Below, in pieces: positions 1 through 7,879 of a stretch of 64,000 nt of DNA; the stretch's first letter is position 1; the number at the start of each line of letters is the position of its first letter. Where the stretch lies: contig CAAFUN010000006.1 of NCBI GenBank assembly GCA_900766195.1, positions 1 to 64,000 on the forward strand, read 5' to 3'. The position numbers and the translations under genes are program-made. The notes under the pieces are model-generated. The model was not told where the DNA came from. It did not search any database and was given only the letters and a program-made list of their open reading frames with translations. Source of the stretch: an uncultured Bacteroides sp. GTDB taxonomy: Bacteria > Bacteroidota > Bacteroidia > Bacteroidales > Bacteroidaceae.

Positions 1-54
1 AACTTCACTGGGAAGAACGACTTGAGCTAAAGTCAGTAATGTGGAATCTTTCAT
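1..54 (-). CDS. Partial transposase N-terminal-region protein (ISAon1-type), cut by window edge
   Basis: Only the first 18 codons are inside the window, starting from an ATG at 54 and reading off the left edge. The peptide begins MKDSTLLTLAQVVLPSEV, which resembles from memory the start of the small N-terminal-region protein encoded ahead of the transposase in ISAon1-type elements of Bacteroides. If right, the insertion sequence extends to the left, and its end lies between 55 and 143, perhaps near the short palindrome GGCTGAGCC at 110-118. The neighbouring gene stops at 144, so the element would sit directly behind an intact reading frame. The identification rests on a short stretch and is tentative. 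Confidence 0.45.
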   Translation of the reverse strand, partial: MKDSTLLTLAQVVLPSEV

Positions 55-143
55 ATGCGAAAGTATAGATTCTGACTCTGAATTACAATAGTTAGCCCCA
101 ATGATTATCGGCTGAGCCTAATTGCTCTCAATTTCAAATACAA

Positions 144-650
144 TTATATTAAAGTCTTCTTGTGTTTCTTTATCTTTTTTATAGCCCAATCATAATGGCT
201 CGAAGTAGCGGAAACACAGTAAGCCCCCAAACTTGTAGTTCCTGTCCAAGTAAAGTGTTTATTTGTAAACAATTCCCCGTTTGAAAAAGAACGGACCAAT
301 ATCATTACCTCTGAATGACTTTTCTCAAGAATACTTACAGCCTCATTTAATGGTGTTTTTTGATGCTTTTCCCAAAAACCAATATTCATTTGAGGATACG
401 TCTTCCAATTATACGGTTCGGGCAAGAAATTTGTTTTATTACCAGACAGATTGGAGTTAGCCCAATTTAATAACAACTGATGCCACTCATACAAATGTAC
501 TAAAACATCACGCACATTTCTATCCCTATCTTCGAATAAAAAGATTTTCTCCTGCTCTTCTTCACTCATTGAATGAACAAGGACAAATAGTTTTTTGAAG
601 TTTTCTTCACTAACCTCAATTAATTGTTCTTTGGTTGTTGGTCTTGCCAT
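144..650 (-). CDS. ClbS/DfsB family four-helix bundle protein
   Basis: A 168-residue protein of the ClbS/DfsB (DUF1706) family. Members are small cytosolic four-helix bundles of the DinB-like fold; ClbS protects colibactin producers from their own product, but most family members have no known substrate. The start is placed at the ATG at 650 (MARPTTKEQL), because this is the usual family start and the 13 codons upstream look like leader. The RDRNVRDVLVHLYEWH segment near residues 42-57 and the Trp-rich middle (PEPYNWKTYP, NIGFWEKHQ) are family hallmarks. It stands alone next to an IS edge. Family assignment is firm; the function here is unknown. Confidence 0.8.
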   Translation of the reverse strand: MARPTTKEQLIEVSEENFKKLFVLVHSMSEEEQEKIFLFEDRDRNVRDVLVHLYEWHQLLLNWANSNLSGNKTNFLPEPYNWKTYPQMNIGFWEKHQKTPLNEAVSILEKSHSEVMILVRSFSNGELFTNKHFTWTGTTSLGAYCVSATSSHYDWAIKKIKKHKKTLI

Positions 651-1089
651 GATTGTATATTTATTGGTCCAATATCTTCTCCGCATCACTAATAAACGGA
701 AGTGTTGCTATTAAGATTATGTATGTTTAGCCCTTATACTCTGTATATCAAAGAATCATCTGTATCTGTACTCATAAATCGAATATTAATGGCTAATCGG
801 TACTGATTTACCATAATTAAAATGAGATACATTTCACATACGCCAATCTATGAAACAAAACAAAGTTAAAGCGCAAAAAAAGTTAATCACTATAGTTTTT
901 AAACCAAATAAGTGACATCACCAAAATTACTCTTTTCCCATAGAAAGGAACTCATTATAAATGAATCTCCTGAATGATTTTTCAAGAGAATATCCTAACT
1001 ATGAAAGGTGCTACATATTCCTGCAAAGATATAGAACAGTCTTTAAGTATTCAACTAAGAACCAAATTTATCTACCGGACTACCACAGA
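651..1089. other. Intergenic region, 439 bp
   Basis: This AT-rich stretch lies between two minus-strand genes. It should hold the promoter of the DfsB-type gene. CAAAGTTA at 861-868 reads TAACTTTG on the minus strand and fits the Bacteroides -7 consensus, but it has no matching -33 element and would give a leader of about 200 nt. An open frame on the plus strand from 961 has no recognisable protein features. I see no RNA gene or clear hairpin. Confidence 0.4.
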
Positions 1090-1650
1090 TTACTTCAATT
1101 GTTTTCCGTCAGAATAAGCCTTTCCTACCTTTTCACCTATCTTCAGATAGTCATTGTTAAACGGATCAAAAATAATCGGAACAACTTTGCTAGCATCAAC
1201 CTTACCTTTTTCATTAAGCACACGTTCATCTATACTTATGTTTACAATCTCTCCTCTAAGAATACATGTTTCAGGATTATAATCTATCAGTTTACATTCC
1301 AAAGCAATCGATAATTCTTTAATTAGCGGAGCATCTACAAAGTCTGATTTAACAATATGAAATCCGGCTTTTGCAAACTTGTCAACAACTTTATTACCCG
1401 AAACAATACCAACGTAGTCACAAGCCACCACCTGTCCGGCTTCTCCCATACTTACTGTGAAAGCCTTACGCTTGAGTATATTACTTGTCGTTTTGTGACC
1501 CACACTGAGACAAAAACTTATTTCTTTCATTTCACTGATACCTGCCCAAGCCGCATTCATAGCATTAGGGGTTCCATCCTCACCATAAGTGGCAATTATA
1601 TATACTGGTTGCGGATAAGTAAACGGTTTTGCTCCAAAATTTTTTCTCAT
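1090..1650 (-). CDS. Flavin reductase-like (FMN-binding split barrel) protein
   Basis: A 186-residue protein of the flavin reductase-like / DIM6-NTAB family, which binds FMN in a split beta-barrel. The N-terminal PQPVYIIATYGEDGTPNAMN strand-turn and the following NAAWAGI and SVGHKTTSNILKRKAFTVS segments are the usual flavin-contact regions. No signal peptide is seen, so it is cytosolic. Many Bacteroides carry several such proteins with unknown electron acceptors. It has no operon partner: the next minus-strand gene upstream is rprY, behind a terminator. Family is confident; specific reaction is not. Confidence 0.85.
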   Translation of the reverse strand: MRKNFGAKPFTYPQPVYIIATYGEDGTPNAMNAAWAGISEMKEISFCLSVGHKTTSNILKRKAFTVSMGEAGQVVACDYVGIVSGNKVVDKFAKAGFHIVKSDFVDAPLIKELSIALECKLIDYNPETCILRGEIVNISIDERVLNEKGKVDASKVVPIIFDPFNNDYLKIGEKVGKAYSDGKQLK

Positions 1651-2093
1651 AACACTCTATTTTTTAAAAATTGTTTGAATAATATTAATACAATACATTG
1701 TTTACCAAGATATTAAGAGGATATTATTTTACATCATCTTAATATCCTACACAAGAAGTTATTAATATATATCGACTTAATATAACTAATAAGCAACTGC
1801 AAGTTATACAAAATATCTGTAGCACCCAAAGAAATAACAAAAATATTTCTTTACTATAAACTATTAATACAACACTTTTATACAACGAATATTTAAAACA
1901 AAAGATAAAACGAGAACATGAATCTTATAGAGTGTAAAAGTGTATAAGCCTTTCTGATTCACAACAAAAAAAACCCTTCGCTACACTTTTAGTAACGAAG
2001 GGGATCTTGTCAAAAGAAAGCTATTAAAAGCACTTCTTTCTAAATAGATTGAGGATTCCAAATCTATCTTTGTCCTTTTCAGGAAAAAAAGAA
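1651..2093. other. Intergenic region, 443 bp
   Basis: A very AT-rich stretch. It holds the rprXY terminator (1966-2003). A possible minus-strand -7 element, CAAAAATA at 1838-1845 (TATTTTTG on the minus strand), may serve the flavin reductase-like gene with a leader of about 180 nt. Nothing else is recognised. Confidence 0.4.
1966..2003 (-). terminator. Rho-independent terminator of rprXY
   Basis: The arms CCCTTCG (1974-1980) and CGAAGGG (1996-2002) pair, with TAC/GTA pairing inside. A run of eight A on the plus strand at 1966-1973 reads as a U run on the minus strand. It lies about 90 bp past the stop of the response regulator. Confidence 0.8.
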
Positions 2094-2795
2094 TTAAGCC
2101 TCAGATTCGGGAGTGATCAATTTATATCCTTTTCCATGAATATTGATAATTTCAATAGAAGGATCCTCTTTCAAATGCTTACGCAATTTGGTGATATAAA
2201 CATCCATACTACGTGCATTGAAGTAGTTATCATCTATCCAAATCGTTTTTAAAGCAAAGTCACGTTGAAGAATCTCATTGGCATGAGCGCAAAGCAACCC
2301 TAGAAGTTCAGATTCTTTTGTCGTCAGTTTTGTCTGATGTTCAGATGTTGAAAGAATCTGTTTCTGAGTATCAAAAGTAAATTTCCCTATTTTGTAGATA
2401 TTACTTTCTTTATTCTTTTTACCGCGAACACGTCTTAAGATAGCCTCAATTCTGAAGATCAATTCTTCCATACTGAATGGCTTGGTGATATAATCATCAG
2501 CACCAATCTTAAAGCCCTCCAAAATATCCTCTTTCAAGGTTTTTGCTGTCAAGAAGATAATAGGAATTTCAGCATTTACTGCACGAACTTCCTGTGCCAA
2601 TGTAAATCCGTCTTTCTTAGGCATCATCACGTCAAACACACACAAATCATATTTATTCTTCAAGAAAGCCTTGTAACCAGCTTCACCATCGGGGTATAAC
2701 TCAGCGGCATATCCTTTTGCCTGCAAATATTCTCTCAAAAGCATGCCAAGATTTTCATCGTCTTCGCACATCAAAATACGCAATTTCTCGTCCAT
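2094..2795 (-). CDS. rprY: OmpR-type response regulator RprY
   Basis: A 233-residue DNA-binding response regulator that matches RprY of Bacteroides. The receiver domain spans about residues 5-120, with the acidic pocket E11-D12-D13, phospho-acceptor D55 in FDVMMPKKDG, and conserved K85 in FLTAKT. A winged-helix OmpR/PhoB domain follows (about 133-228), with the typical LTTKESELLGLL and ARSMDVYITKLRKHL segments. It lies 4 bp behind the sensor kinase gene, so the two form one operon ending in the hairpin at 1966-2003. RprXY was first described in B. fragilis, where overexpression altered tetracycline-resistance regulation. In vivo targets cannot be read from here. Confidence 0.93.
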   Translation of the reverse strand: MDEKLRILMCEDDENLGMLLREYLQAKGYAAELYPDGEAGYKAFLKNKYDLCVFDVMMPKKDGFTLAQEVRAVNAEIPIIFLTAKTLKEDILEGFKIGADDYITKPFSMEELIFRIEAILRRVRGKKNKESNIYKIGKFTFDTQKQILSTSEHQTKLTTKESELLGLLCAHANEILQRDFALKTIWIDDNYFNARSMDVYITKLRKHLKEDPSIEIINIHGKGYKLITPESEA

Positions 2796-2799
2796 ATCG

Positions 2800-4344
2800 T
2801 TAATTTTTAAGTAAAGGTAATGCTATAATAAATTTTGTACCTATATTCAATTCACTCTCCGCTCTTATTGTTCCTTTGTGATCCATAATAATTTTCTTCA
2901 CATAAGAAAGGCCGAGTCCAAATCCTTTCACATCATGTAAGTTACCGGTATGTACGCGGTAGAACTTATCAAATATCTTCTTTAAATTTTCTTTTTTAAT
3001 TCCAATGCCATTATCTTCGATAGAAATCATAAGTTTTCCAGGTTCATTCCATGTACACACTTGAAGTTTTAAATCGTCTTCAGGGTTCTTATATTTCACA
3101 GCGTTGTCCATCAGATTGAAGATAACATTCGTAATATGCATCTCATCGGCAAAAATGATAGGGTCTGTAGCCTTTAAATCTGAAGTTATATTGCCATTAT
3201 ATCTTTCTACCTTCAATGTAAAAGTATTAATAACACCAGCTATTAACTCGTTAGCATCCAGTTCCTTCATCTTCAAAGTCGCTCTTTGCTTATCAAACAT
3301 AGACATCTGAAGCACTTTTTCAACCTGAAATCTCAACCGCTTAGTTTCATCATTTATCACAGTGGAAATATGCTGAAACATTGCCGGTGATTTACCTACA
3401 GCAGGATCCTTCAACATTTGCGCTGCTAAAGAAATCGTCGATATAGGCGTTTTAAACTCATGCGTCATATTATTGATAAAGTCATTTTTCATCTCTGTCA
3501 GTTTCTTTTGTCTGAACACAATATAAATCGTAAAGATGAAAGTGATTAACAAGACAAAAGTAAATATCATCGAAGGAATCATAAAACTGATCGAATCAAA
3601 GATATAATCACTCTTCCCCGGAAAATTAATTTTCACCACATTCATTTTTGCCGGAGGATCATTCAAGAATAAAGGTTGAGAATAAGAATTCTCACTGCCT
3701 TCATCCGTATAGTCCGGACAACGATATACTTCTCTTCCATCACGGTCAATCACCTTAAAATGATAGCTCAATTCTATACCATTATCAACGAGTCCCGACT
3801 TCAAGTATTGATCCAAATTTTTAAAATTGATTCGTTCTTCTATTGGCCTGTCACTTGCCTTACGAATCATTTCCCAAATCACTTCTTCCAGCAACCCACG
3901 TTGGTATAGATATCTATTTTTAGCCATCTCTGCTAAGGAGCGAGAGGTCTGAGGAATTGTCTTAACTCCATGCTTTCTTGAGATCATTGCTCTCGGAATA
4001 TCAGGAGTGCCGGTAATCGTTTTCATTTCAATAGCGGAATACGTCGTCCCGTCGGGCGCTTTCATAGTAATCCGCTGCGTTTGAACGATATCATTGTTAG
4101 GGGAATTTTGTTCCCAAGCCTGTTTATCCGCCGCAGACATATCCTCACGTAACCAACGTTCAGCTTCTGCTGACTCTACATCCTTAGAAGCAGCCATTAA
4201 AGCTCGCTTTACAGCTTCATCAAACTGCTCATTACGCATCTTGACCATCTCTTCAATATAACTTATCTGCAAATACAGCAGACTAAAGAAAGAGAGGCCC
4301 ATCACAACTCCTAATATCCAGATAGTTGACTTTTTCATAGTCAC
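2800..4344 (-). CDS. rprX: Sensor histidine kinase RprX
   Basis: A 514-residue membrane sensor kinase. One membrane helix lies near residues 7-28 and another at about 252-277, bracketing a periplasmic sensor region of about 220 residues. The HisKA box has H295 in NNMTHEFKTP. The HATPase domain shows the N box (FNLMDNAVKYKN), G1 (DNGIGI), F box (FDKFYRV) and G2 (GFGLGLSYVKKI). It transfers phosphate to RprY, encoded 4 bp downstream. Start is the ATG at 4344; a second Met at residue 3 is equally possible. The signal sensed is unknown. Confidence 0.93.
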   Translation of the reverse strand: MTMKKSTIWILGVVMGLSFFSLLYLQISYIEEMVKMRNEQFDEAVKRALMAASKDVESAEAERWLREDMSAADKQAWEQNSPNNDIVQTQRITMKAPDGTTYSAIEMKTITGTPDIPRAMISRKHGVKTIPQTSRSLAEMAKNRYLYQRGLLEEVIWEMIRKASDRPIEERINFKNLDQYLKSGLVDNGIELSYHFKVIDRDGREVYRCPDYTDEGSENSYSQPLFLNDPPAKMNVVKINFPGKSDYIFDSISFMIPSMIFTFVLLITFIFTIYIVFRQKKLTEMKNDFINNMTHEFKTPISTISLAAQMLKDPAVGKSPAMFQHISTVINDETKRLRFQVEKVLQMSMFDKQRATLKMKELDANELIAGVINTFTLKVERYNGNITSDLKATDPIIFADEMHITNVIFNLMDNAVKYKNPEDDLKLQVCTWNEPGKLMISIEDNGIGIKKENLKKIFDKFYRVHTGNLHDVKGFGLGLSYVKKIIMDHKGTIRAESELNIGTKFIIALPLLKN

Positions 4345-4476
4345 AAAATTAACACTCCCTAATTAACACTCCTAATATGTTAACCTGTTTTAACCGCGAC
4401 TTCTCGTTAATTAACTGAAAGTGTTTTTTTAAGTTACATTATGAACATAACAACAAATAAAAGCCGTATCGGTTTA

Positions 4477-4484
4477 CAAATTTA
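4477..4484 (-). promoter_or_regulatory. Possible -7 element for rprXY
   Basis: CAAATTTA on the plus strand is TAAATTTG on the minus strand, fitting the Bacteroides -7 consensus TAnnTTTG. No clear -33 TTTG partner was found at the right distance. Confidence 0.3.
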
Positions 4485-4541
4485 ATAAAAAATTAAAGGT
4501 TGATATTAACTTAAATCTTTATTCTTAATATAAAAGAATAG

Positions 4542-4585
4542 AAAAATGCCGTTATTCTTAACTTTCGTAAGAGTAACGGCATTAA
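4542..4585 (-). terminator. Rho-independent terminator of fusA2
   Basis: A 16-bp stem pairs AATGCCGTTA (4545-4554) with TAACGGCATT (4574-4583), extended inward by six more pairs, with the loop ACTTTCG. The A run at 4542-4546 is a U run for minus-strand transcripts. It separates fusA2 from rprX, so rprX needs its own promoter in 4345-4541. Confidence 0.85.
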
Positions 4586-4607
4586 AATAACATAAAATGA
4601 GTGTTAT

Positions 4608-6764
4608 TTATTCCTCAGTCTGTTTGGATTCAAAGTCTTTAATAAGTTTGTCCTGAACATCCGAAGGCACAAGTTCATAACTTGCAAACTTCATGATAAA
4701 TGAAGCACGTCCGCCTGTCAATGAGCTTAGTGCGGTGGAATAAGACGACATTTCTTTCAATGGAATCTTTGCACTCAGCTTTTCATATCCAGCTTCGCTG
4801 CTCATGCCCATAATCATAGCTCGCCTACCCTGTAGATCACTCATTACATCTCCCATCTTATCTGAAGGAACAAAGACTTCCACATCATAGATAGGCTCTA
4901 ATATTTTGGGTCCTGCATTCTTAAATGCCTCACTAAAGGCATTACGCCCAGCTAGCATGAAAGATATTTCATTGGAATCAACCGGATGCATCTTGCCGTC
5001 ATAAACAATAACTCTTACGTCGCGTGCATAAGATCCGGTCAAAGGACCCTGTTCCATACGAGCCATTACACCTTTTAAAATAGCAGGTAAGAAACGGGTA
5101 TCTATAGACCCTCCTACAATACTATTGACAAAGACAAGGTTCCCACCCCAATCCAAAGGAATAACTTCAGTACCTTTCACATTCATTTTATATTCCTGTC
5201 CGGCAAACTTATAGGTATCAGGCACAGGCATACCTTCATAATAAGGTTCTACAATAAGATGAACTTCACCAAACTGTCCTGCACCACCCGACTGTTTTTT
5301 ATGTCTATAGTCAGCACGAGCCGCTTTGGTAATTGTTTCTCGATAAGGAATACGAGGTTCTTCAAATTTTATCTGTAACTTCTCATTATTTTCCAATCGC
5401 CATTTCAACGTACGTAAATGAAATTCACCTTGTCCATGCACAATGGTTTGCCTCAACTCTTTTGATTGTTCAATCACCCATGTAGGATCTTCTTCGTGCA
5501 TTCTATTGAGAATCACCATCATTTTTTCCGTATCGGCTTCAGTAACAGGCTTAATGGCACGGGAATATTTAGAATTGGGATAATTAATAAAATTAAAGCG
5601 GTTCTCAGTGCCTTTACCATTAAGCGTATTACCCGTGCGAACATCTTTCAACTTCACAGTACAGCCAATATCTCCGGCCACCATCTCTTCTACTTTAATG
5701 CGGTTGGAACCTGCACATGCATAAATTTGTGCTATGCGCTCCTTAGATCCTCGATCGGCATTAGACAAGTCATCACCTTCATGCACCTTGCCACTCATCA
5801 CTTTAAAATACTGTACATCACCTATGTGAGGTTCAACAGCCGTTTTAAAGAAATAAAGCGAAGTAGGTCCATTAGAGTCCGGCAGAACCACTTCGCCTCG
5901 TGTATTGTGTACAGGAGGCATTTCATCTACAAACGGCACAACATTACCTAGAAATTCCATCAAACGTCCCACACCCATATTTTTACCGGCGCAGACACAA
6001 AACACAGGAAACATGCCACGTGCAGCCAATCCCTTACGAATACCTTCACGCATTTCGTCTTCCGTAAGCGAATCCTGTTCGAAGAATTTCTCCATAAGCC
6101 CTTCATCATGTTCAGCAGCAGCTTCTACCAAAGCTTTATTCATTTCAGTGGCTTTCTCCATTTCTTCGGCTGGAATATCTTCAATAGTGGGTGTTCCGCC
6201 ATCGGGTCCCCACGAATATTTTTTCATTAAAAGTACATCGATTAACGAATTGAAGCCCGGACCGGTAGATAACGGATATTGAATAGGAACGACTTTCGAT
6301 CCGTAATTGGCTTTCAATTGCTCCAACACCATGTCGTAGTCACACTTTTCGTGGTCAAGCTGATTCATTAAAAAAATGACCGGCTTACCCAGTTTTTCGG
6401 TATAACGGAAATGGTTCTGCGTTCCTACTTCAGCTCCATATTGCCCATTGAGCAACAAAATAGCAGTATCGGTAACATTGAGCGCTGTAATGGCTGCCCC
6501 CACAAAATCGTCACTTCCCGGGCAATCTATGATATTGAGTTTTTTACCATTCCACTCTACATGGAAAACGGTGGAAAACACTGAATAGCCATATTCCTGT
6601 TCCACCGGGAAATAATCGCTGACCGTATTTTTGGCAGTAATCCTGCCACGACGTTTTATAACACCACCCTCAAAGAGCAGCGCTTCAGTGAGAGTGGTTT
6701 TACCCGAGCCGTCATTACCTAAAAGGGCAATGTTCTTAATTTCATTAGTCTGATATACTTTCAT
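4608..6764 (-). CDS. fusA2: Elongation factor G paralogue EF-G2 with altered GTPase motifs
   Basis: A 718-residue EF-G paralogue with all five EF-G domains. The P loop GNDGSGKTT is intact (residues 16-24). The switch II motif reads DCPGSDDF, so the catalytic His of the usual DTPGHVDF is Ser at residue 84. The G4 motif NKxD reads NQLD at 134-137. Domain IV includes the region around HKKQSGGAGQFGEV. In B. thetaiotaomicron the corresponding EF-G2 has been reported to support translation without GTP hydrolysis during carbon starvation and gut colonisation; the substitutions here fit that protein. It is monocistronic, lies beside rprXY, and has a strong terminator. Identity is firm; loss of GTPase activity here is inferred. 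Confidence 0.92.
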   Translation of the reverse strand: MKVYQTNEIKNIALLGNDGSGKTTLTEALLFEGGVIKRRGRITAKNTVSDYFPVEQEYGYSVFSTVFHVEWNGKKLNIIDCPGSDDFVGAAITALNVTDTAILLLNGQYGAEVGTQNHFRYTEKLGKPVIFLMNQLDHEKCDYDMVLEQLKANYGSKVVPIQYPLSTGPGFNSLIDVLLMKKYSWGPDGGTPTIEDIPAEEMEKATEMNKALVEAAAEHDEGLMEKFFEQDSLTEDEMREGIRKGLAARGMFPVFCVCAGKNMGVGRLMEFLGNVVPFVDEMPPVHNTRGEVVLPDSNGPTSLYFFKTAVEPHIGDVQYFKVMSGKVHEGDDLSNADRGSKERIAQIYACAGSNRIKVEEMVAGDIGCTVKLKDVRTGNTLNGKGTENRFNFINYPNSKYSRAIKPVTEADTEKMMVILNRMHEEDPTWVIEQSKELRQTIVHGQGEFHLRTLKWRLENNEKLQIKFEEPRIPYRETITKAARADYRHKKQSGGAGQFGEVHLIVEPYYEGMPVPDTYKFAGQEYKMNVKGTEVIPLDWGGNLVFVNSIVGGSIDTRFLPAILKGVMARMEQGPLTGSYARDVRVIVYDGKMHPVDSNEISFMLAGRNAFSEAFKNAGPKILEPIYDVEVFVPSDKMGDVMSDLQGRRAMIMGMSSEAGYEKLSAKIPLKEMSSYSTALSSLTGGRASFIMKFASYELVPSDVQDKLIKDFESKQTEE

Positions 6765-6851
6765 GATATATTAAGATTTTAAATAAACACTAAGTATGCC
6801 CAGCATACCATTATCTATAGCAAACCGCAAATTATAAAAAATGACAATACC

Positions 6852-6897
6852 AACACTATAAATTATCGGTGTTACTAAACAATGTTATGCAACATAA
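6852..6897. promoter_or_regulatory. Two short dyads in the fusA2 / C26 hydrolase divergent region
   Basis: The 198-bp divergent region holds AACAC (6852-6856) opposite GTGTT (6869-6873), and TTATG (6885-6889) opposite CATAA (6893-6897). Either could be an operator for a dimeric regulator. Starvation control of EF-G2 is known in a relative, but no specific site can be assigned here. Confidence 0.25.
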
Positions 6898-6962
6898 TGA
6901 AATATATTCAGAGAAATGCTTATTTTTATGCCAACTAATATTTTACACTTAAATATAGGTAT

Positions 6963-7760
6963 ATGAAGCAATTATTCGCCCCAATTATGCTAATGGTTTG
7001 TACGCTTATCGGCGGAGCGCAACCAAAGCCCAATATAGCAGAACATCGTCCGCTTATCGGTATATCTTGTTCACACTCGGGTTTTTATTCTTCGGTAAAA
7101 ATGACTTATTCGGAAGCTGTAATACAGGCGGGAGGCATTCCCCTGCTTATACCCATAACAACAGACAGCATCACACTACTCGGAATTATCGACCGTCTGG
7201 ACGGACTTATCCTGACTGGTGGCGAAGATATTCATCCTTCATACTACGGGGAACTACCCATTGAGCAACTGGGAAAAGTGGATTCCTTGCGGGATGTCTA
7301 CGACTTGAAACTTATCCGTATGGCTTACCGGAAGTCTCTACCCATGCTAGGTATTTGTAGGGGCGAACAACTCATAAACGTTGCCTTCGGAGGCACACTT
7401 TATCAGGACATCCCTACGCAACATCCCGACACAATAGTGCATCATCAGCAGAAAGAGCCAAGCAGCGTACCCACACATATTGTTAATGCACTGCCCAACT
7501 CAATGGTAGCAAAAGTTGCGGGAAGTACCCAACTATTCACCAACTCCCATCATCATCAAGCAGTGAAACACGTTGCCCCAGGATTCAAAATAACAGCATG
7601 GGCCAAAGACAGCATACCCGAAGCCATTGAGAACATCCAAGGACATCCCGTATGGGGAGTGCAATTCCACCCTGAAGCCTTGACTGTGGCAGGAGATACC
7701 ACAGCTGCCAAGTTTTTTCATTTCTTTATAAAAGAAGCAGAGGCGTATAAGCAACGCTAA
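6963..7760 (+). CDS. Secreted gamma-glutamyl-gamma-aminobutyrate hydrolase-like protein (peptidase C26)
   Basis: A 265-residue class-I glutamine amidotransferase-like hydrolase of the C26/PuuD family. The catalytic triad is visible: C132 in the nucleophile elbow GICRGEQ, and H236 with E238 in GVQFHPEA. The LILTGGEDIHP segment (about 82-92) is also typical. An N-terminal hydrophobic stretch ending GGAQ at residue 20 is a probable signal peptide, so the protein works in the periplasm, unlike cytosolic PuuD. Substrates of secreted members may be gamma-glutamyl peptides, but this is inference. It is transcribed away from fusA2 and toward the serpin gene. Confidence 0.88.
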   Translation: MKQLFAPIMLMVCTLIGGAQPKPNIAEHRPLIGISCSHSGFYSSVKMTYSEAVIQAGGIPLLIPITTDSITLLGIIDRLDGLILTGGEDIHPSYYGELPIEQLGKVDSLRDVYDLKLIRMAYRKSLPMLGICRGEQLINVAFGGTLYQDIPTQHPDTIVHHQQKEPSSVPTHIVNALPNSMVAKVAGSTQLFTNSHHHQAVKHVAPGFKITAWAKDSIPEAIENIQGHPVWGVQFHPEALTVAGDTTAAKFFHFFIKEAEAYKQR

Positions 7761-7792
7761 ATAACGGGCGGTTCTGTATCGTATCAAAACCG

Positions 7793-7863
7793 TACTTGCT
7801 CCGTAGTTCTACCGTACTTTTGCCTTATATAAGGAGTTTTACGGAGAAACTACGGAGCAAGTA
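7793..7863. repeat. Nested inverted repeat between convergent genes
   Basis: A perfect outer repeat pairs TACTTGCTCCGTAGTT (7793-7808) with its complement at 7848-7863. Inside, CCGTA (7812-7816) pairs with TACGG (7840-7844), and the centre is the palindrome CCTTATATAAGG (7823-7834). The folded form is a long, interrupted hairpin. It lies between the stops of two convergent genes, so it could be a bidirectional terminator, but there is no flanking T run and the architecture also fits a small non-autonomous mobile or structured repeat. Confidence 0.8.
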
Positions 7864-7879
7864 AGATTCAGATATAACC

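Noticed and set aside
961..1314. Open frame of 117 codons on the plus strand
   Set aside because: It overlaps the flavin reductase-like gene on the other strand and has no protein-like pattern or upstream signal.
5466..6282. Open frames on the plus strand
   Set aside because: They are antisense to fusA2, which is a clear full-length EF-G.
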